DNA of 64,000 nucleotides from Pseudomonadota bacterium (lineage in GTDB: Bacteria; Pseudomonadota; Gammaproteobacteria; Steroidobacterales; Steroidobacteraceae). Under the pieces are notes generated by a model. That model did not search any database. It was not told where the DNA came from and saw only the letters and a program-made list of their open reading frames with translations. The stretch is taken from the NCBI GenBank assembly GCA_016703895.1, contig JADJBE010000026.1, positions 431,086 through 495,085 on the forward strand, in the 5' to 3' direction. A program made the translations under genes and the position numbers. Positions 17,646 through 28,312 of this stretch are shown in pieces (the stretch's first letter is position 1; every line of letters begins with the position of its first letter).

Positions 17646-17673
17646 GCAGCGACCGCCTCACGACGGTCGCTGC
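17646..17673 (-). terminator. Terminator after fliC
   Basis: A perfect 10-bp stem, GCAGCGACCG/CGGTCGCTGC, with an 8-base loop lies 33 bases after the fliC stop; the minus-strand transcript continues TTTCTC after the stem. This is a convincing intrinsic-type terminator that would isolate the highly expressed flagellin mRNA from fliD. Confidence 0.8.
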
Positions 17674-17705
17674 CCCTCTTCCGCTTTCGAGCTGTTAGCT
17701 CATGC

Positions 17706-18860
17706 TTATCGCAGCAGCGACAGCACGTTCTGCGGGACGGCGTTGGCCTGCGACAGAATCGCGGTACCAGCCTGCTGCAGAATCTGCGCCTTGGTCAGCG
17801 CAGCCGTTTCCGAAGCGAAGTCGGCGTCGAGGATTCGGCTACGCGCAGCAGCCACGTTCTCGGCACCCGTCGTCAGGTTAGCGACCACGGACGAGAAGCG
17901 GTTCTGAATGGCACCCAGTGTCGCGCGGGCCGTGTTGACCTGCTGCAGGGCGCTATCCATCTGCTGGATCGCGAGCGTGGCACCAGCAAACGACGCCACC
18001 GAAGTCGCTGTCAAGCCACTCGTGGTAACGGCCGTTGCGTCACCGTCCGTACCGGCGGCATTGAAGCCGGTGGCGGTACCGGTGTCCGTACCCGTGACGA
18101 CGATGTCGGCACCGGAGGTCAGCACGATGCGGTTCGTGGCTGAGTCGAGTGCCGCGTTGACACCCGTCGAAGACGAGTAGTTATTGATCGCATCGACCGT
18201 CTGGCCGATGCGCTGCTGAGCAGAGCCGACCGCACCCAGGGTGGCACCGACGTCGACACCGTTGATCACGAGCGCACCAGCGCCGACAGCGCCTAACGCC
18301 GTGATACCGGTGACCGCACTTGACTGACCGGTCGCGGCCGTCACGTTCGACAGCGCAGCGATGTTCGCATCGACGAGGCCAGAGACGCTGATCGTCTCGT
18401 TGGCGTTCGCGCCGACCTGGAACACAGCCGAGGTGAAGCTACCGTCCAACACCTTGACGCCGTTGAACGATGTCTGGTTGGCAACACGGTCGATTTCCTG
18501 CAACAACTGACTGACTTCCAACTGCAGAGCCTCGCGGTCCGACGCGCTATTGGTCGCGTTCGCGGACTGCACGCCGATCTCACGGATACGCTGCAAGTTG
18601 TTGGAAACTTCGTTCAGCGCGCCTTCGGCGGTCTGCGCGAGCGAGATGCCGTCGTTGGCATTGCGCACGGCCTGGTTCAGGCCGCGAATCTGCGTGGTGA
18701 AGCGTTCTGAGATGGCGAGACCGGCGGCGTCGTCTTTCGCGCTGTTGATGCGCAAACCGGACGACAAGCGCTGCAGCGCCGTGGACAGCTGGCTACCAGA
18801 CGTCGAGAGGTTACGCTGAGCGTTCAGCGACATCACGTTGGTGTTGATTACCTGAGGCAT
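17706..18860 (-). CDS. fliC: Flagellin FliC
   Basis: The 384-residue filament subunit has conserved ends: the N-terminal D0/D1 stretch begins [18 protein letters not shown] and continues with [20 protein letters not shown], and the C-terminus ends with [20 protein letters not shown]. The middle D2 part (about residues 175-290) is short and rich in Gly, Ala and Thr. An AAGGAG ribosome site at 18869-18874 and a FliA promoter at 18939-18964 precede it, and a strong hairpin terminator follows, so it is a single-gene, highly expressed unit. Only one flagellin gene is in the window. Confidence 0.98.
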   Translation of the reverse strand: MPQVINTNVMSLNAQRNLSTSGSQLSTALQRLSSGLRINSAKDDAAGLAISERFTTQIRGLNQAVRNANDGISLAQTAEGALNEVSNNLQRIREIGVQSANATNSASDREALQLEVSQLLQEIDRVANQTSFNGVKVLDGSFTSAVFQVGANANETISVSGLVDANIAALSNVTAATGQSSAVTGITALGAVGAGALVINGVDVGATLGAVGSAQQRIGQTVDAINNYSSSTGVNAALDSATNRIVLTSGADIVVTGTDTGTATGFNAAGTDGDATAVTTSGLTATSVASFAGATLAIQQMDSALQQVNTARATLGAIQNRFSSVVANLTTGAENVAAARSRILDADFASETAALTKAQILQQAGTAILSQANAVPQNVLSLLR

Positions 18861-18938
18861 TGAGATAACTCCTTAAAAAGATACAAGCTTTGCGAAACCC
18901 TGAGCTTCCGATTCGGCGAAGCCCCGTTCTGATCCCTG

Positions 18939-18964
18939 TATCGGTAAATGCCTGCCACGCTTGA
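18939..18964 (-). promoter_or_regulatory. Sigma-28 (FliA) promoter of fliC
   Basis: Minus-strand TCAAG-N14-ACCGATA matches the FliA consensus with one mismatch and uses the same 14-base spacer as the fliS promoter. It lies 79-104 bases before the fliC ATG, leaving a leader of about 70 bases. A small inverted repeat (GCCACG/CGTGGC, 18954-18974) overlaps its -35 and may be the end of the flgL transcript. Confidence 0.85.
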
Positions 18965-18984
18965 GGACCGTGGCGTGAGCCAGA

Positions 18985-20179
18985 TCACAGATAGTCGAAC
19001 AGCGAGAGCTGTGATATGCGGGTATAAGCTGCCTGGGCAGCCTGCAGGCCGGCGTACTGCTGATTGAGCCGGGTGACAGCTTCCGCATAGTCGGTGTCGC
19101 GCAGCGCTGAGGCGTCGGCCTGCAGCCCGAGATCGAGCGATTCACGCGCGTTTGCGGTCGCCTCCAGAGCTGACAAGCGCGCGCCCACCTTGGCCCGCAC
19201 CTGCAACAGATGATCGATTGCACCGTCCAACCCAGCCAGACCGTTGCCGACTTCCGTAGCAAACCGCGCCTTCTCCGGCGCCGTTGCGGTGCGGCTCTCC
19301 AGTGTGGCGACCAAGGAGTCGAGCATGGCAAACAGGTTGCCGCGATTGGCGGTAGCCACTTCGAACTTCATCGCCAGTCGCGGGCGCTCCTCGATGCTGA
19401 CACGTACGCCACGAAAACTCGATCGCGTTACCGCTCGTATAACTACCGGTCGATACCGTGTTGCTGGCGGAATCGATGACGTCAAAGCTGCCGGGTGCCG
19501 TGAAGCGAATCCGATACGTATCCTCGACCCACGCCGACGGGTCGACGACCGCGCCGACCTGGATGCTACCGCCGCCCGTATTGCCAGCGACGACCGACGT
19601 CAGAAATGTGCCATTGCCGCGCGGCACACTCATAAACACTTCGAGCCCGGTCTGACTGTCCGCCAGACTCTGCGTGTCGCTGATCTGCACCTGCCGCACG
19701 GTCGAGTCACCGCTGTAGCGGACGCCGGCAGCGTCACGCACCAACGGTCGCGTCTGCGTCGCAGAGCCGGCGAACAAGTACTCACCCGAGCCGTCAGTTC
19801 GATTGCCCGCGGCCATTAACTCGTCGATTCGAGCGCGCAGCTCCGCGGTGATCATGCGGCGTTCGTCCGGGCCTACGGTTGCGTTGCCCGCTTGCACCAG
19901 CAGCTCGCGGACACGTTGCAGCACGTTGCCGCTGTCGGCGAGTGCTTGTTCAGCGTTGGCGAGTCGACTATCGACGTAGTTCGCATTGCGTGCGAACTGC
20001 TCCGAGGCGGACAGCGCCCGCTCCAAACCGGCAATTCTGGTGGCCGCAATCGGATCGTCCGCGGGCGTACGCACGCGCAAACCTGTGGCGACGTCAGCTT
20101 GAGCTCGTGATAAGCGCGCTTGCTGGTCTAGCATCGCGTCCAACGTGCTCCGGTTCCAACCGAGTGTCGAAATGCGCAT
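18985..20179 (-). pseudogene. flgL: FlgL, hook-filament junction protein, frame disrupted
   Basis: FlgL (HAP3) joins hook to filament. The N-terminal frame (MRISTLGWNRSTLDAMLDQQ through SGNAIEF, residues about 1-254) is a normal FlgL, and a second frame carries RGVRVSI and, further on, FEVATANRGNLFAMLDSLVA to the proper C-terminal flagellin-like coil ending ISQLSLFDYL. Between them the expected GAPATGD segment appears in the first frame again, so three single-base lesions seem to lie in about 55 bases: extra A in the AAAA at 19414-19417, a lost base near 19388, and an extra base near 19370. Joined, the protein is about 397 residues, the normal FlgL size. It is the last gene of the flgB-flgL operon. 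Confidence 0.88.
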
Positions 20180-20181
20180 GA

Positions 20182-22071
20182 CTATCTCCTGAAGGCGCCG
20201 AGCAACGAATCAAACAACGTGCTGGAAATGGCAATCACTTTGGCTGCGGCTTGGTAGGCTTGCTGGTAACGCAGCAGATTAGCGGCCTCTTCATCGAGAT
20301 TGACGCCCGAGACCGAGTCGCGCGCCGCGATGTCATCCCGATTGACCACCGCTTGCGCGTCTCGGTTGGTCTGCGCCGAGCGCGTTTGCAGGCCGACTTC
20401 CGCGGTGAATCGCTCAATCGCTGCTGCGACCGATGTCGTGCCATTGTCGAGCGCCGGCGCCGCGAGCGACGCCGCCAGCAGCAGCGCGTTGCGATTGTCC
20501 CCACGTCCGGCGGAGTTATCGAGCACCGAGAACTGATCGCCTACCGCCGGCGCACCGGTGACCGTGATCGACCAACCGTTCTGGGTGATGGGCGAACCAC
20601 TGGTGTAGGTGAAGCTACCGCTGCCGTTGATCGAATAGGTAGTGGCCGAAGTGAACTCGATCGTCGCCGGTGTCCGCAGGGCTGGATTACTCGCATCCAG
20701 CACCTCGCCACTCGATACTGTGGCACCGCCGGTGTTAGCAACGCTGCTACTGGTACGGACTGGTGCCGCCGCAGCAACACGCGACGCGTCGGTCACGGCG
20801 AGTCCGAAGCCAGCGACCGCTGCGCGCGTGGGTCGAATCATGAATCGATCACCCACGGCTGCGGCGCCACCGGTGACGATTGACAAACCGGCAGCAAGAT
20901 ATGGGTCAGCGACCGTGCCGCTACCCGTCATCGCGACCGGCTCACCGGTGTCGGCACGCTGCAAGGCCATGCCACCAGCCGTGTTTTCCAGCACATAGTC
21001 GTATTCGGTCAGCGAGCCTACGTCAATTCGAGTCGCGGCAGGTGTCGCTGTTCCGGTATTGTTGTTAGCCGGCGAGATCTGCACAGCACCGACACGGAAG
21101 AAGTCACCGCCGAGTGCGCCGCTCAAGTCCATGCCCGCGCGATGCTGCGCGTTCATTTGCACCGTGACAGCGTTCGCCATGCGACCGAGAGAGTTACGCG
21201 CTGGATCGAGCATTTCCCGCCGGAAGTCGATCAGCCCACCGAGTGCACCGCCGCTGAGATTCTGGCTGATATCGATCGGCCCGCTTGGGGTTTGCAACGC
21301 GAGTTGCTGGCGCTCGGGATCAAAGCGATCCTGGACCACCGTGATCTCCGACGCGGCGGTGCCAAGCACCAGCGCCTGACCGTTACCCACAAACACGTTC
21401 AGGACCGTGTTGTTCTCCGGCACCACACTGACGTTGAGCTTGCTGGAGATTTGGTCGATGAGTCGATCGCGCTGATCCAGCAGGTCATTCGGGGCTTGAT
21501 TGCTGCGTTCGTAGGCAGCGGTGATCTCACCATTGAGCTGGGCAATGTTGGCCGCGATCGACGAAATGTCACTGGCCTCGACCCGAAAGCGCGCGTTGAT
21601 ATCGCGATCGAGTACCGCTAAGCGGTTGTCATAAGCCGTTAGTCGTTGCGCGAGCTGCGCGCCCTCGGCCAGCAGCGTCTCGCGCGCAGGAATCGACGCC
21701 GGCGTTGTGGCGACACCCTGCAGCGCATTGGCGAAACGCTGCATGATGGCCGAGAGACCCGTGCTCGAGTCGCCCACCATATTGTTGATACGCTCCGCTT
21801 GGGCGGCAAATTCATTCAGACGTTCGTAAGTGCCGCCACTGACACGAGTCTGCGCGACCAGGAACTGATCGTAGGCGCGGCGCACACTGGCGGCCTCGAC
21901 GCCGTTGCCGATCCAGCCACTGCCAAACTGCGACGGCACGCGCGCTTGGAAGTCGACCCGCTGGCGACTGAAGCCTTCGGTATTCGCGTTGGCGATATTG
22001 TGACTGGTGGTATCGAGTGCGCGCTGCAATGCGCGCAGTCCCGAAATCCCAGTAGACATCATGTCGGGCAT
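20182..22071 (-). CDS. flgK: FlgK, hook-associated protein 1
   Basis: FlgK is the first hook-filament junction protein. The 629-residue product has the rod/hook-family N-terminus (STGISGLRALQRALDTTSHN, then IANANTEGFSRQRV), the FlgK coil (RVSGGTYERLNEFAAQAERI), a long variable middle, and the C-terminal SGVNLDEEAANLLRYQQAYQ motif. The stop is two bases before the flgL start. Length and termini are normal for FlgK. Confidence 0.97.
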   Translation of the reverse strand: MPDMMSTGISGLRALQRALDTTSHNIANANTEGFSRQRVDFQARVPSQFGSGWIGNGVEAASVRRAYDQFLVAQTRVSGGTYERLNEFAAQAERINNMVGDSSTGLSAIMQRFANALQGVATTPASIPARETLLAEGAQLAQRLTAYDNRLAVLDRDINARFRVEASDISSIAANIAQLNGEITAAYERSNQAPNDLLDQRDRLIDQISSKLNVSVVPENNTVLNVFVGNGQALVLGTAASEITVVQDRFDPERQQLALQTPSGPIDISQNLSGGALGGLIDFRREMLDPARNSLGRMANAVTVQMNAQHRAGMDLSGALGGDFFRVGAVQISPANNNTGTATPAATRIDVGSLTEYDYVLENTAGGMALQRADTGEPVAMTGSGTVADPYLAAGLSIVTGGAAAVGDRFMIRPTRAAVAGFGLAVTDASRVAAAAPVRTSSSVANTGGATVSSGEVLDASNPALRTPATIEFTSATTYSINGSGSFTYTSGSPITQNGWSITVTGAPAVGDQFSVLDNSAGRGDNRNALLLAASLAAPALDNGTTSVAAAIERFTAEVGLQTRSAQTNRDAQAVVNRDDIAARDSVSGVNLDEEAANLLRYQQAYQAAAKVIAISSTLFDSLLGAFRR

Positions 22072-22082
22072 GGTTGCGGTCC

Positions 22083-23021
22083 TTAGGTCCGTGCAGACGG
22101 TTCCGACTGTGATATCGGCGCGCTACCGCTTACCTTGAGTGCGCCTGCCGAGTCGGCGTTCGCCAGCCCCATCTGCACCGCAACCGCGGTTAGCTTCTTT
22201 GCATAATCCGGGTCGGTCGCGTAGCCGGCGCGCTGTAATGCGGAAGCGAAGGCGCTGGCATCCTTGCCGGCCCCTAACACGTTGGCGTAGCGTGGATTGT
22301 CGCGTAGCAAAGCGACATAATCCTGAAAGCTTTGGGCGGGTGAATCGTAGGCGCGAAAGCGCTCAACGCGCGACCGTGCCACGCCATCCTCGAACTCGAC
22401 TGTGCGCGCACCGACCGCTTCGCCCTGCCAGCCACCTGTCGCCTTGATGCCAAACAAGTTGTAACTGACCCGACCGCTGCTGTCGGTAGGCAGCGATCGA
22501 CCCCAGCCCGTCTCGAGTGCAGCATGGGCGATCAGCATGCGGGGGTCGACACCGAGCTCGCGACCGGCTGCCTCGGCATGCGGCCAAAGCTGGCGCGTAA
22601 ACTCCTCGCGGGTTGCGGGCGCTCGGCCAGCAGAACCTGACGCTGCCGCCGGCGCGGCATCTTTGCGCACGGTCGTATCCAACGGCGTGCTGGCATCATC
22701 CGCCACAGGCGCAACCAGACCGGCACGGGTCAATTGCTGGATCAGCATGTCGGCCAACCCGAGTCCACGACCCTTACTCAACTCGACGGCCAACTGGTCG
22801 TCGAACATGCCTTGATAGAAGTCCGCTTCGTTGCTGCCGAAGAGCGGATCGCCCATGGATGACTTGCGCATGCTGTCGAGCATCATCTTGGTAAACAAGC
22901 TCTCGAACTGGCGCGCAGCCTCGCGCAGCGACTCGGGCGTCTGCGCGTGCGCATCCTTGCGCAACGCACTCAACGCGGCGAAGTCGTTGACGTTCCCGGC
23001 ACCATTCAGCGGAGCGCTCAT
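22083..23021 (-). CDS. flgJ: FlgJ, rod-cap protein with muramidase domain
   Basis: FlgJ caps the growing rod and digests peptidoglycan to let it pass. The 312-residue protein has the N-terminal rod-cap domain (AARQFESLFTKMMLDSMRKS, residues about 35-54), a linker, then a glucosaminidase/muramidase domain from about residue 139 with the catalytic-type Glu170 in AHAALETGWG and NLFGIKATGGWQGEAV. This two-domain form is typical of beta- and gammaproteobacteria. It lies between flgI and flgK with gaps under 12 bases. Confidence 0.96.
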   Translation of the reverse strand: MSAPLNGAGNVNDFAALSALRKDAHAQTPESLREAARQFESLFTKMMLDSMRKSSMGDPLFGSNEADFYQGMFDDQLAVELSKGRGLGLADMLIQQLTRAGLVAPVADDASTPLDTTVRKDAAPAAASGSAGRAPATREEFTRQLWPHAEAAGRELGVDPRMLIAHAALETGWGRSLPTDSSGRVSYNLFGIKATGGWQGEAVGARTVEFEDGVARSRVERFRAYDSPAQSFQDYVALLRDNPRYANVLGAGKDASAFASALQRAGYATDPDYAKKLTAVAVQMGLANADSAGALKVSGSAPISQSEPSART

Positions 23022-23028
23022 CGGGCTG

Positions 23029-24138
23029 TTAGATCACGATCAGCTCAGCACGCAATGCGCCGGCCTGCTTCAATGCTTCCAGAATTGCGACCAGGTCGCC
23101 CGGCGCTGCGCCTACTTGATTGACGGCGCGCACGATGTCGTTGAGGTCCACGCCAGCATTGAAGACGAACATCCGCGCTTCTGGCTGCTCGACTGCGATC
23201 GTACTGTTGGGCGTGACAACCGTCTCACCTTGCGCCAGCGCATTTGGCTGACTGACGTCTGCGCGCTCGCTGATGGTGACGGACAGCGAACCGTGTGCCA
23301 CCGCGGCCGGCATGACTCGAACATTTGAGCCGATCACCACCGTGCCGGTGCGTGAGTTGACGATCACGCGTGCCGGCGCGTCACCCGGCTCGACCTCGAG
23401 CAACTCAAGTGTCGACAGATAAGCGATCCGTTGGCTGGGATCGACTGGCGCGGTCACCCGAATCGACACAGCATCAACCGCTTGCGCCGTGTCTGCTCCC
23501 AGTAGCTTGTTGATGCCCTCCGTCAGACGCGATGCAGTGGTGAAGTCCGGCGTATGGAGATTGAGCACCACATACGGCTCCGCGGCGAAATCATTGGGCA
23601 CGGTGCGCTCGACCGTTGCGCCGTTCGGGATCCGCCCGCCACTCGGAACATTCACGGCGATGCGTGATCCATCCCGGCCGGACACGCCAAAGCCGCCGAC
23701 AATCAGACTGCCCTGCGCGATGGCATACACCTCGCCATCGATGCCTCGCAGCGGTGTCATGATCAAACTACCGCCACGCAAGCTGCCGGCGTTACCGATC
23801 GAGGAGACCGTGACGTCAATCGCCTGGCCTGGCTTGGTGAACGCGGGCAGTTCGGCGTGTACCGTCACCGCCGCCACGTTCTTCAGCTGTGGATTGGCGT
23901 TGGCCGGAATCGTCACACCGAAGCGGGCCAGCATGTTCTTGATGCTCTGCACAGTAAACGGCGCCTGACTCGTCTGATCGCCCGTACCGTCGAGCCCGAC
24001 GATCAGCCCATAGCCTACTAACTGGTTGGTGCGTACACCCTGCACCTGCGCGAGATCCTTGACGCGTTCGGCGCTGGCGGGCGAGATGGACATAGCGCAG
24101 CTCACGAGGCACGCGGCGAGTGATAAGTGGTAGTTCAT
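23029..24138 (-). CDS. flgI: FlgI, flagellar P-ring protein
   Basis: FlgI forms the P ring in the peptidoglycan layer. The 369-residue product has a signal peptide (residues 1-23, ending SPASA-ER), the family start [20 protein letters not shown], and the C-terminal stretch [20 protein letters not shown]. The start ATG at 24136-24138 is five bases after flgH's stop. Length is normal and its chaperone FlgA is encoded divergently at 29395. Confidence 0.97.
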   Translation of the reverse strand: MNYHLSLAACLVSCAMSISPASAERVKDLAQVQGVRTNQLVGYGLIVGLDGTGDQTSQAPFTVQSIKNMLARFGVTIPANANPQLKNVAAVTVHAELPAFTKPGQAIDVTVSSIGNAGSLRGGSLIMTPLRGIDGEVYAIAQGSLIVGGFGVSGRDGSRIAVNVPSGGRIPNGATVERTVPNDFAAEPYVVLNLHTPDFTTASRLTEGINKLLGADTAQAVDAVSIRVTAPVDPSQRIAYLSTLELLEVEPGDAPARVIVNSRTGTVVIGSNVRVMPAAVAHGSLSVTISERADVSQPNALAQGETVVTPNSTIAVEQPEARMFVFNAGVDLNDIVRAVNQVGAAPGDLVAILEALKQAGALRAELIVI

Positions 24139-24143
24139 GGTTT

Positions 24144-24839
24144 TCAGAAAGGCGTCAGTGGGGAATTGAAGAAGCGATGCAGCCAGCCTGGCTGATTAGC
24201 GTTGGCCAGCGTGCCGCGACCACCGTAGGCGATCTCGGCGTCTGCGACACGCCATGACGGCACGGAGTTGTCAGGCCCGACGTCGAACGGTCGCACCATG
24301 CCCTGCAGTCGGACAAACTCCCGGCTCTGATTGATCGTGATCCACTTCTGGCCGCGCACGAACAGATTGCCGTTGGGCAGTTTGCGCACGACCGTCACCG
24401 TGATATCGCCGTCGAGCCGGTTGGTCTGTTTACTGCTGCCAGCGCCATCGAACGAGGACTCATTGCCGATCGAGCCCTCGAGTATCGGCGTGCCCGCAAG
24501 AGTGACGGGCCGACCGAGGACTTTCGGTCCATCGAGCGCCGCCTCAGTCGATTTCGAGGTACTGGTACTAGAGCTGTTCGATGCATTGGTCCGCTCGAGC
24601 AACCGCACGGTGATGATGTCGCCGACGCGACGCGCCGTGGCGTTCTCCCACAGTGGGATATCGCGCCCCTCGCTGTAGATCGCGCCGTCCGTGCGCTTGG
24701 CCGGCGGTTCCACGTCGGGCCAGGTCGCGGCGAAATCCTCCCGCGGCGGTCCCCGAAAAGAACAACCGGCAACCGCGAACGATAGCGCCACCACCAGTAG
24801 CAACAGCAGCGCCGAGGTAATGTGGGTACGGTCTTTCAT
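24144..24839 (-). CDS. flgH: FlgH, flagellar L-ring lipoprotein
   Basis: FlgH forms the outer-membrane L ring. The 231-residue product has a lipoprotein signal with lipobox AVAGC, Cys26 being the lipidated residue, and the family stretches [20 protein letters not shown] and [18 protein letters not shown]. The presence of both FlgH and FlgI shows a flagellum that crosses a Gram-negative envelope. The ATG overlaps the flgG stop by four bases. Confidence 0.97.
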   Translation of the reverse strand: MKDRTHITSALLLLLVVALSFAVAGCSFRGPPREDFAATWPDVEPPAKRTDGAIYSEGRDIPLWENATARRVGDIITVRLLERTNASNSSSTSTSKSTEAALDGPKVLGRPVTLAGTPILEGSIGNESSFDGAGSSKQTNRLDGDITVTVVRKLPNGNLFVRGQKWITINQSREFVRLQGMVRPFDVGPDNSVPSWRVADAEIAYGGRGTLANANQPGWLHRFFNSPLTPF

Positions 24840-25621
24840 AACTGGTTAGTGACGTACTCGAGCATCTGATCGGTGGTTGAAATAGCCTTGGAGTTCATCT
24901 CATAGGCGCGCTGCGTCTCGATCATGTTGACGAGTTCCTCGACGACATTGACGTTGGAGCTCTCGAGCGCGCCTTGAAAGGTTGTACCCAGACCGTTCTG
25001 GCCAGGCGTGCCAGCTTGCGGCGCACCGCTGGCGGCAGATTCCGCTAACAAGTTCTCACCCAAAGGCTCGAGTCCGGCGGGATTGATAAAGTCGGCGAGC
25101 TGCAGCTGGCCTACCTGCACAGGCGCTGGCTGGCCAAGCACGCGTGCGCTCACCGTGCCGTCCTTGCCGATCGAGATCGACTGCGTGCCGTCCGGGACGG
25201 TGATGCCAGGCTGCAGCGCGTAGCCACTCGAGGTAACAAGCGCGCCCTGCGGGTTGAGCTGGAAGCTGCCGTCGCGCGTATACGTGGTGCCACCATCTGG
25301 CATCTGGATCTGGAAGAAACCGCGCCCCTCGATCGCCAGATCGAGTGGATTGCCGGTTTGCGACAGACTGCCCTGCGTATAGAGTTTTTGGGTTGCGACC
25401 ACGCGCACACCAGTGCCGAGATGCAGGCCGGACGGCGCCTGGGTGTCTTGCGATGTCGCCGCACCTACCTGCCGTATGTTCTGATACATCAGATCCTCGA
25501 ACACGCCCCGGCCCTTCTTGAAGCCGCTGGTACTGACGTTGGCCAGGTTGTTCGACGTGACGGCGAGACGTGTCTGTTGTGCGTCGAGGCCAGTCTTGGC
25601 GGCCCACAGTGCTGGATTCAT
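24836..25621 (-). CDS. flgG: FlgG, distal rod protein
   Basis: FlgG builds the distal rod. The 261-residue product begins [20 protein letters not shown] followed by [20 protein letters not shown], the classical FlgG N-terminus with its rod-specific [10 protein letters not shown] stretch, and ends with [20 protein letters not shown]. Length is exactly typical. It lies between flgF and flgH as usual. Confidence 0.98.
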   Translation of the reverse strand: MNPALWAAKTGLDAQQTRLAVTSNNLANVSTSGFKKGRGVFEDLMYQNIRQVGAATSQDTQAPSGLHLGTGVRVVATQKLYTQGSLSQTGNPLDLAIEGRGFFQIQMPDGGTTYTRDGSFQLNPQGALVTSSGYALQPGITVPDGTQSISIGKDGTVSARVLGQPAPVQVGQLQLADFINPAGLEPLGENLLAESAASGAPQAGTPGQNGLGTTFQGALESSNVNVVEELVNMIETQRAYEMNSKAISTTDQMLEYVTNQL

Positions 25622-25649
25622 ATTCTATTCTCCTGGTCTATCGGACTCG

Positions 25650-26390
25650 TTAGCCCATGCGCATCAGGCGCGTGGCACTGTCGGCGTTCTGTTCGGCGGT
25701 CTTGATGGCTTTCACTTGCATCTCGAAGCGGCGTGCGAGCTCGATCATGTTGACGATGGATTCGGCCGCATTGACGTTGCTGGATTCGAGTGTTGCCTGC
25801 GCCACCTGCACCGCCGCGTCCGCCGGCGCTGCCGTACCATCACGCAGTCTGAATAGCCCATCTGCGCCACGATCGAGGTCTTCACGCGGCGGATTGACGA
25901 GCTTGATCCGGCCGACAGTCGCGGTCGTCGTGGCATCCTGACCCTGCGGTACGATCGACACGGAGCCATCGCGCGCAACGAACAGCGAGGTGTAGGGCGG
26001 CACCGAGATCGGGCCGCTGTCACCGAGGACAAGCTGGCCCGTATTCGTACGCAACAGCCCATCGGCGCCTATCCCAAGATCACCCGCGCGTGTGTACGCT
26101 TCGCTGCCATCCGGCGACTGCACCGCAAGCCAGCCCTCGCCATTGATAGCAATGTCGAGATCGCGGCCGGTCGAGAGCAACGCGCCACTGTGGTGGTTCC
26201 AACCGGTGGTGGTGTTGGTCGCATAGACACGTGACGCCCAACCTGTGCCGTCGACGGCGCGACTCTGGAACGCCGCCAGGTCGGCGCGAAAGCCGGTGGT
26301 ACTTGCGTTGGCGACGTTGTGGTTGTTGACGCCCTGAGCACGCAAGGTTTCCTTTGCGCCAGACATCGCCACATATAGCATGCGATCCAT
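25650..26390 (-). CDS. flgF: FlgF, proximal rod protein
   Basis: FlgF is a rod subunit. The 246-residue product begins MDRMLYVAMSGAKETLRAQG with NNHNVANASTTGFRADLAAF and ends with ESSNVNAAESIVNMIELARR, the shared rod/hook C-terminal motif. Position between flgE and flgG and its length fit FlgF. Confidence 0.96.
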   Translation of the reverse strand: MDRMLYVAMSGAKETLRAQGVNNHNVANASTTGFRADLAAFQSRAVDGTGWASRVYATNTTTGWNHHSGALLSTGRDLDIAINGEGWLAVQSPDGSEAYTRAGDLGIGADGLLRTNTGQLVLGDSGPISVPPYTSLFVARDGSVSIVPQGQDATTTATVGRIKLVNPPREDLDRGADGLFRLRDGTAAPADAAVQVAQATLESSNVNAAESIVNMIELARRFEMQVKAIKTAEQNADSATRLMRMG

Positions 26391-26397
26391 AGACTAA

Positions 26398-27615
26398 CTA
26401 CCGGATGTTGATGATGGTCTGCGTGATCGCGTCGGAGGTCGAGATCATCTGCGCGTTCGCTTGGAAGTTGCGCTGCGAGGTGATCATCTTGACCAGTTCC
26501 TCGGTGATATCGACGTTAGCGGCCTCGAGTGCGCCCGACTGCACCAGGCCAAAGCCCGAGTTGCCCGCCTGACCGCGCAATGCCTGCCCGGAGCGGAAGG
26601 TCTCTGCCCATTGAGTGTCACCCAACTGCTGCAGCCCCTGCGGATTGGAGAAGTTCGCGACCGCCACCTGACCGAGCGGCTGCGAGCGTCCGTTGGTGAA
26701 CCGCGCCTGCACGATACCGGTCTGATCAATGTTGATGCCGATCAGTCGACCCGTGGTGAAACCATCCTGGGTCACCGAATTGACACCAAAGCTGGCGCCG
26801 TACTGAGTGGAGCGTGACAGATCGACCGTCATGTTGATCGGCGCTGCACCGGTTGCCGGTGTGTAGGCCGGGAATGGCAGCTGGCCGTTGGCCGGCGCCG
26901 TCAAGAACCCCGTATTGGAGTATTGCAGCGTCTGCGCTCCACCGACAGACGTGCCGTCAATGTAGAGCTGCGTGGTCCACTCGTTGGGGTTGGCCGTCTT
27001 GGCGAAGTACATCGTGCCGGTGTGCGCGGCGCCTAACGAGTCGTACAAAGTCAGCGAAGTAGCATGGTTGAAACTGGTTGGATCCGCCGGATCGACCGGC
27101 GCGCTCGCTGGCGGCGCCGCGTCCGCCGGCAGATTGAGCACGAACTCCACCACACCAGTCGCTTGCGGCGCACTCTCGGTGGTGAGCAGACGCAGATCGG
27201 CGAGACCGCCCGTATTGAAGCCACCGGTTTCGATCGGTGGATACACCTGCAGACGCTGCTGGGAAGAGTTGATCACGTAGCCGTCGCGGTCGAGCTGAAA
27301 GGCACCGGCGCGGGTATAGGACAGCGCTCCCGCATCGCTCAACATGAAGAAGCCCTGGCCGCTGATGGCAAGGTCAAGGTTCGAGTCCGTGAATTCGACG
27401 TTGCCTTGCGAGAACTGCTGCGAAATATTTGCCACTTGCACGCCGTTACCGACAGCTGTGGTCGCGACTCCCTGCAGCGACGTTGCAAACAGATCGGCGA
27501 ACTCTGCGCGCGACGATTTGAAGCCGGTCGTGCTGACGTTGGCCACGTTGTTAGCGGTCACGCTGAGATCAGTCTGCGCGGCGTTCAGGCCCGAAAGGGC
27601 GATACGAAATGACAT
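26398..27615 (-). CDS. flgE: FlgE, flagellar hook protein
   Basis: FlgE is the hook subunit whose final length is set by FliK. The 405-residue product begins MSFRIALSGLNAAQTDLSVT with NNVANVSTTGFKSSRAEFAD, has the hook-type central domain (SLTLYDSLGAAHTGTMYFAK), and ends AANVDITEELVKMITSQRNF with the rod/hook motif. Length and both conserved ends are normal. Confidence 0.97.
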   Translation of the reverse strand: MSFRIALSGLNAAQTDLSVTANNVANVSTTGFKSSRAEFADLFATSLQGVATTAVGNGVQVANISQQFSQGNVEFTDSNLDLAISGQGFFMLSDAGALSYTRAGAFQLDRDGYVINSSQQRLQVYPPIETGGFNTGGLADLRLLTTESAPQATGVVEFVLNLPADAAPPASAPVDPADPTSFNHATSLTLYDSLGAAHTGTMYFAKTANPNEWTTQLYIDGTSVGGAQTLQYSNTGFLTAPANGQLPFPAYTPATGAAPINMTVDLSRSTQYGASFGVNSVTQDGFTTGRLIGINIDQTGIVQARFTNGRSQPLGQVAVANFSNPQGLQQLGDTQWAETFRSGQALRGQAGNSGFGLVQSGALEAANVDITEELVKMITSQRNFQANAQMISTSDAITQTIINIR

Positions 27616-27629
27616 AAAAAATTGCTCCG

Positions 27630-28301
27630 TTAGAGAACGCGACGTACAGCGGTGAGCGCGAGGCTACCCTGGTAGTCTGTGTTGAGAATGAGTGAGTTGG
27701 TAGCCTGATCGATACTGACGCTGTTGACCCGCGCGACCACCGACGTCGGCAGTGACGCGGTCTGGCCCTCGATGCGCGCCAGCACTGCGAACTGGTAGTC
27801 ACCGGGCGGCGCGGCCGTACCAAAGTCCGTCGTGCCGTCCCAGAAAAAATCGCGTTCGCCGCTGGTAGCATCCAGCGCCAGCGTGCGAACTGCCTGACCA
27901 CTACCATCGCGCACGATGAGCTGCACACCGGTGGCGCCCGGCGGTACTTCGACCGCACCACCAGCACCTGTGCGCTGCGTGTCGAGCCTGAGCGTATTTC
28001 CATCCACGGCGACGCTGCGTCCGACCAGCGCTGCGCCGTCGAGCACCTGATTGCCGCGCAGTGAGCTGGCCAGTTCACTGACCGACTGCTCGATGGCCTG
28101 CAAGCCAGACACTGACGAGAACTGCGCCAGCTGACTGACGTAAGCGGTCGGGTCGAGTGGCTTGAGCGGGTCCTGATTCTTCAGCTGCGCGATCATCAAC
28201 TTCAGGAACGAATCCTGATCGAGCTGATTGCGCTCGGCCCGGGCCGCGGCGCTAGTGCTTGTCGGTCCCGCGAGCCCACTAACTGATTCGGTTGTTGTCA
28301 T
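27630..28301 (-). CDS. flgD: FlgD, hook cap/scaffold protein
   Basis: FlgD caps the growing hook. The 223-residue product has the conserved FlgD N-terminal segment LDQDSFLKLMIAQLKNQDPL, followed by KPLDPTAYVSQLAQFSSVSG, then two small beta domains (FlgD Ig-like and Tudor-like, residues about 85-215) including VRTLALDATSGERDFFWDG. It sits between flgC and flgE in canonical order. Confidence 0.97.
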   Translation of the reverse strand: MTTTESVSGLAGPTSTSAAARAERNQLDQDSFLKLMIAQLKNQDPLKPLDPTAYVSQLAQFSSVSGLQAIEQSVSELASSLRGNQVLDGAALVGRSVAVDGNTLRLDTQRTGAGGAVEVPPGATGVQLIVRDGSGQAVRTLALDATSGERDFFWDGTTDFGTAAPPGDYQFAVLARIEGQTASLPTSVVARVNSVSIDQATNSLILNTDYQGSLALTAVRRVL

Positions 28302-28312
28302 GTCAAGAATCC

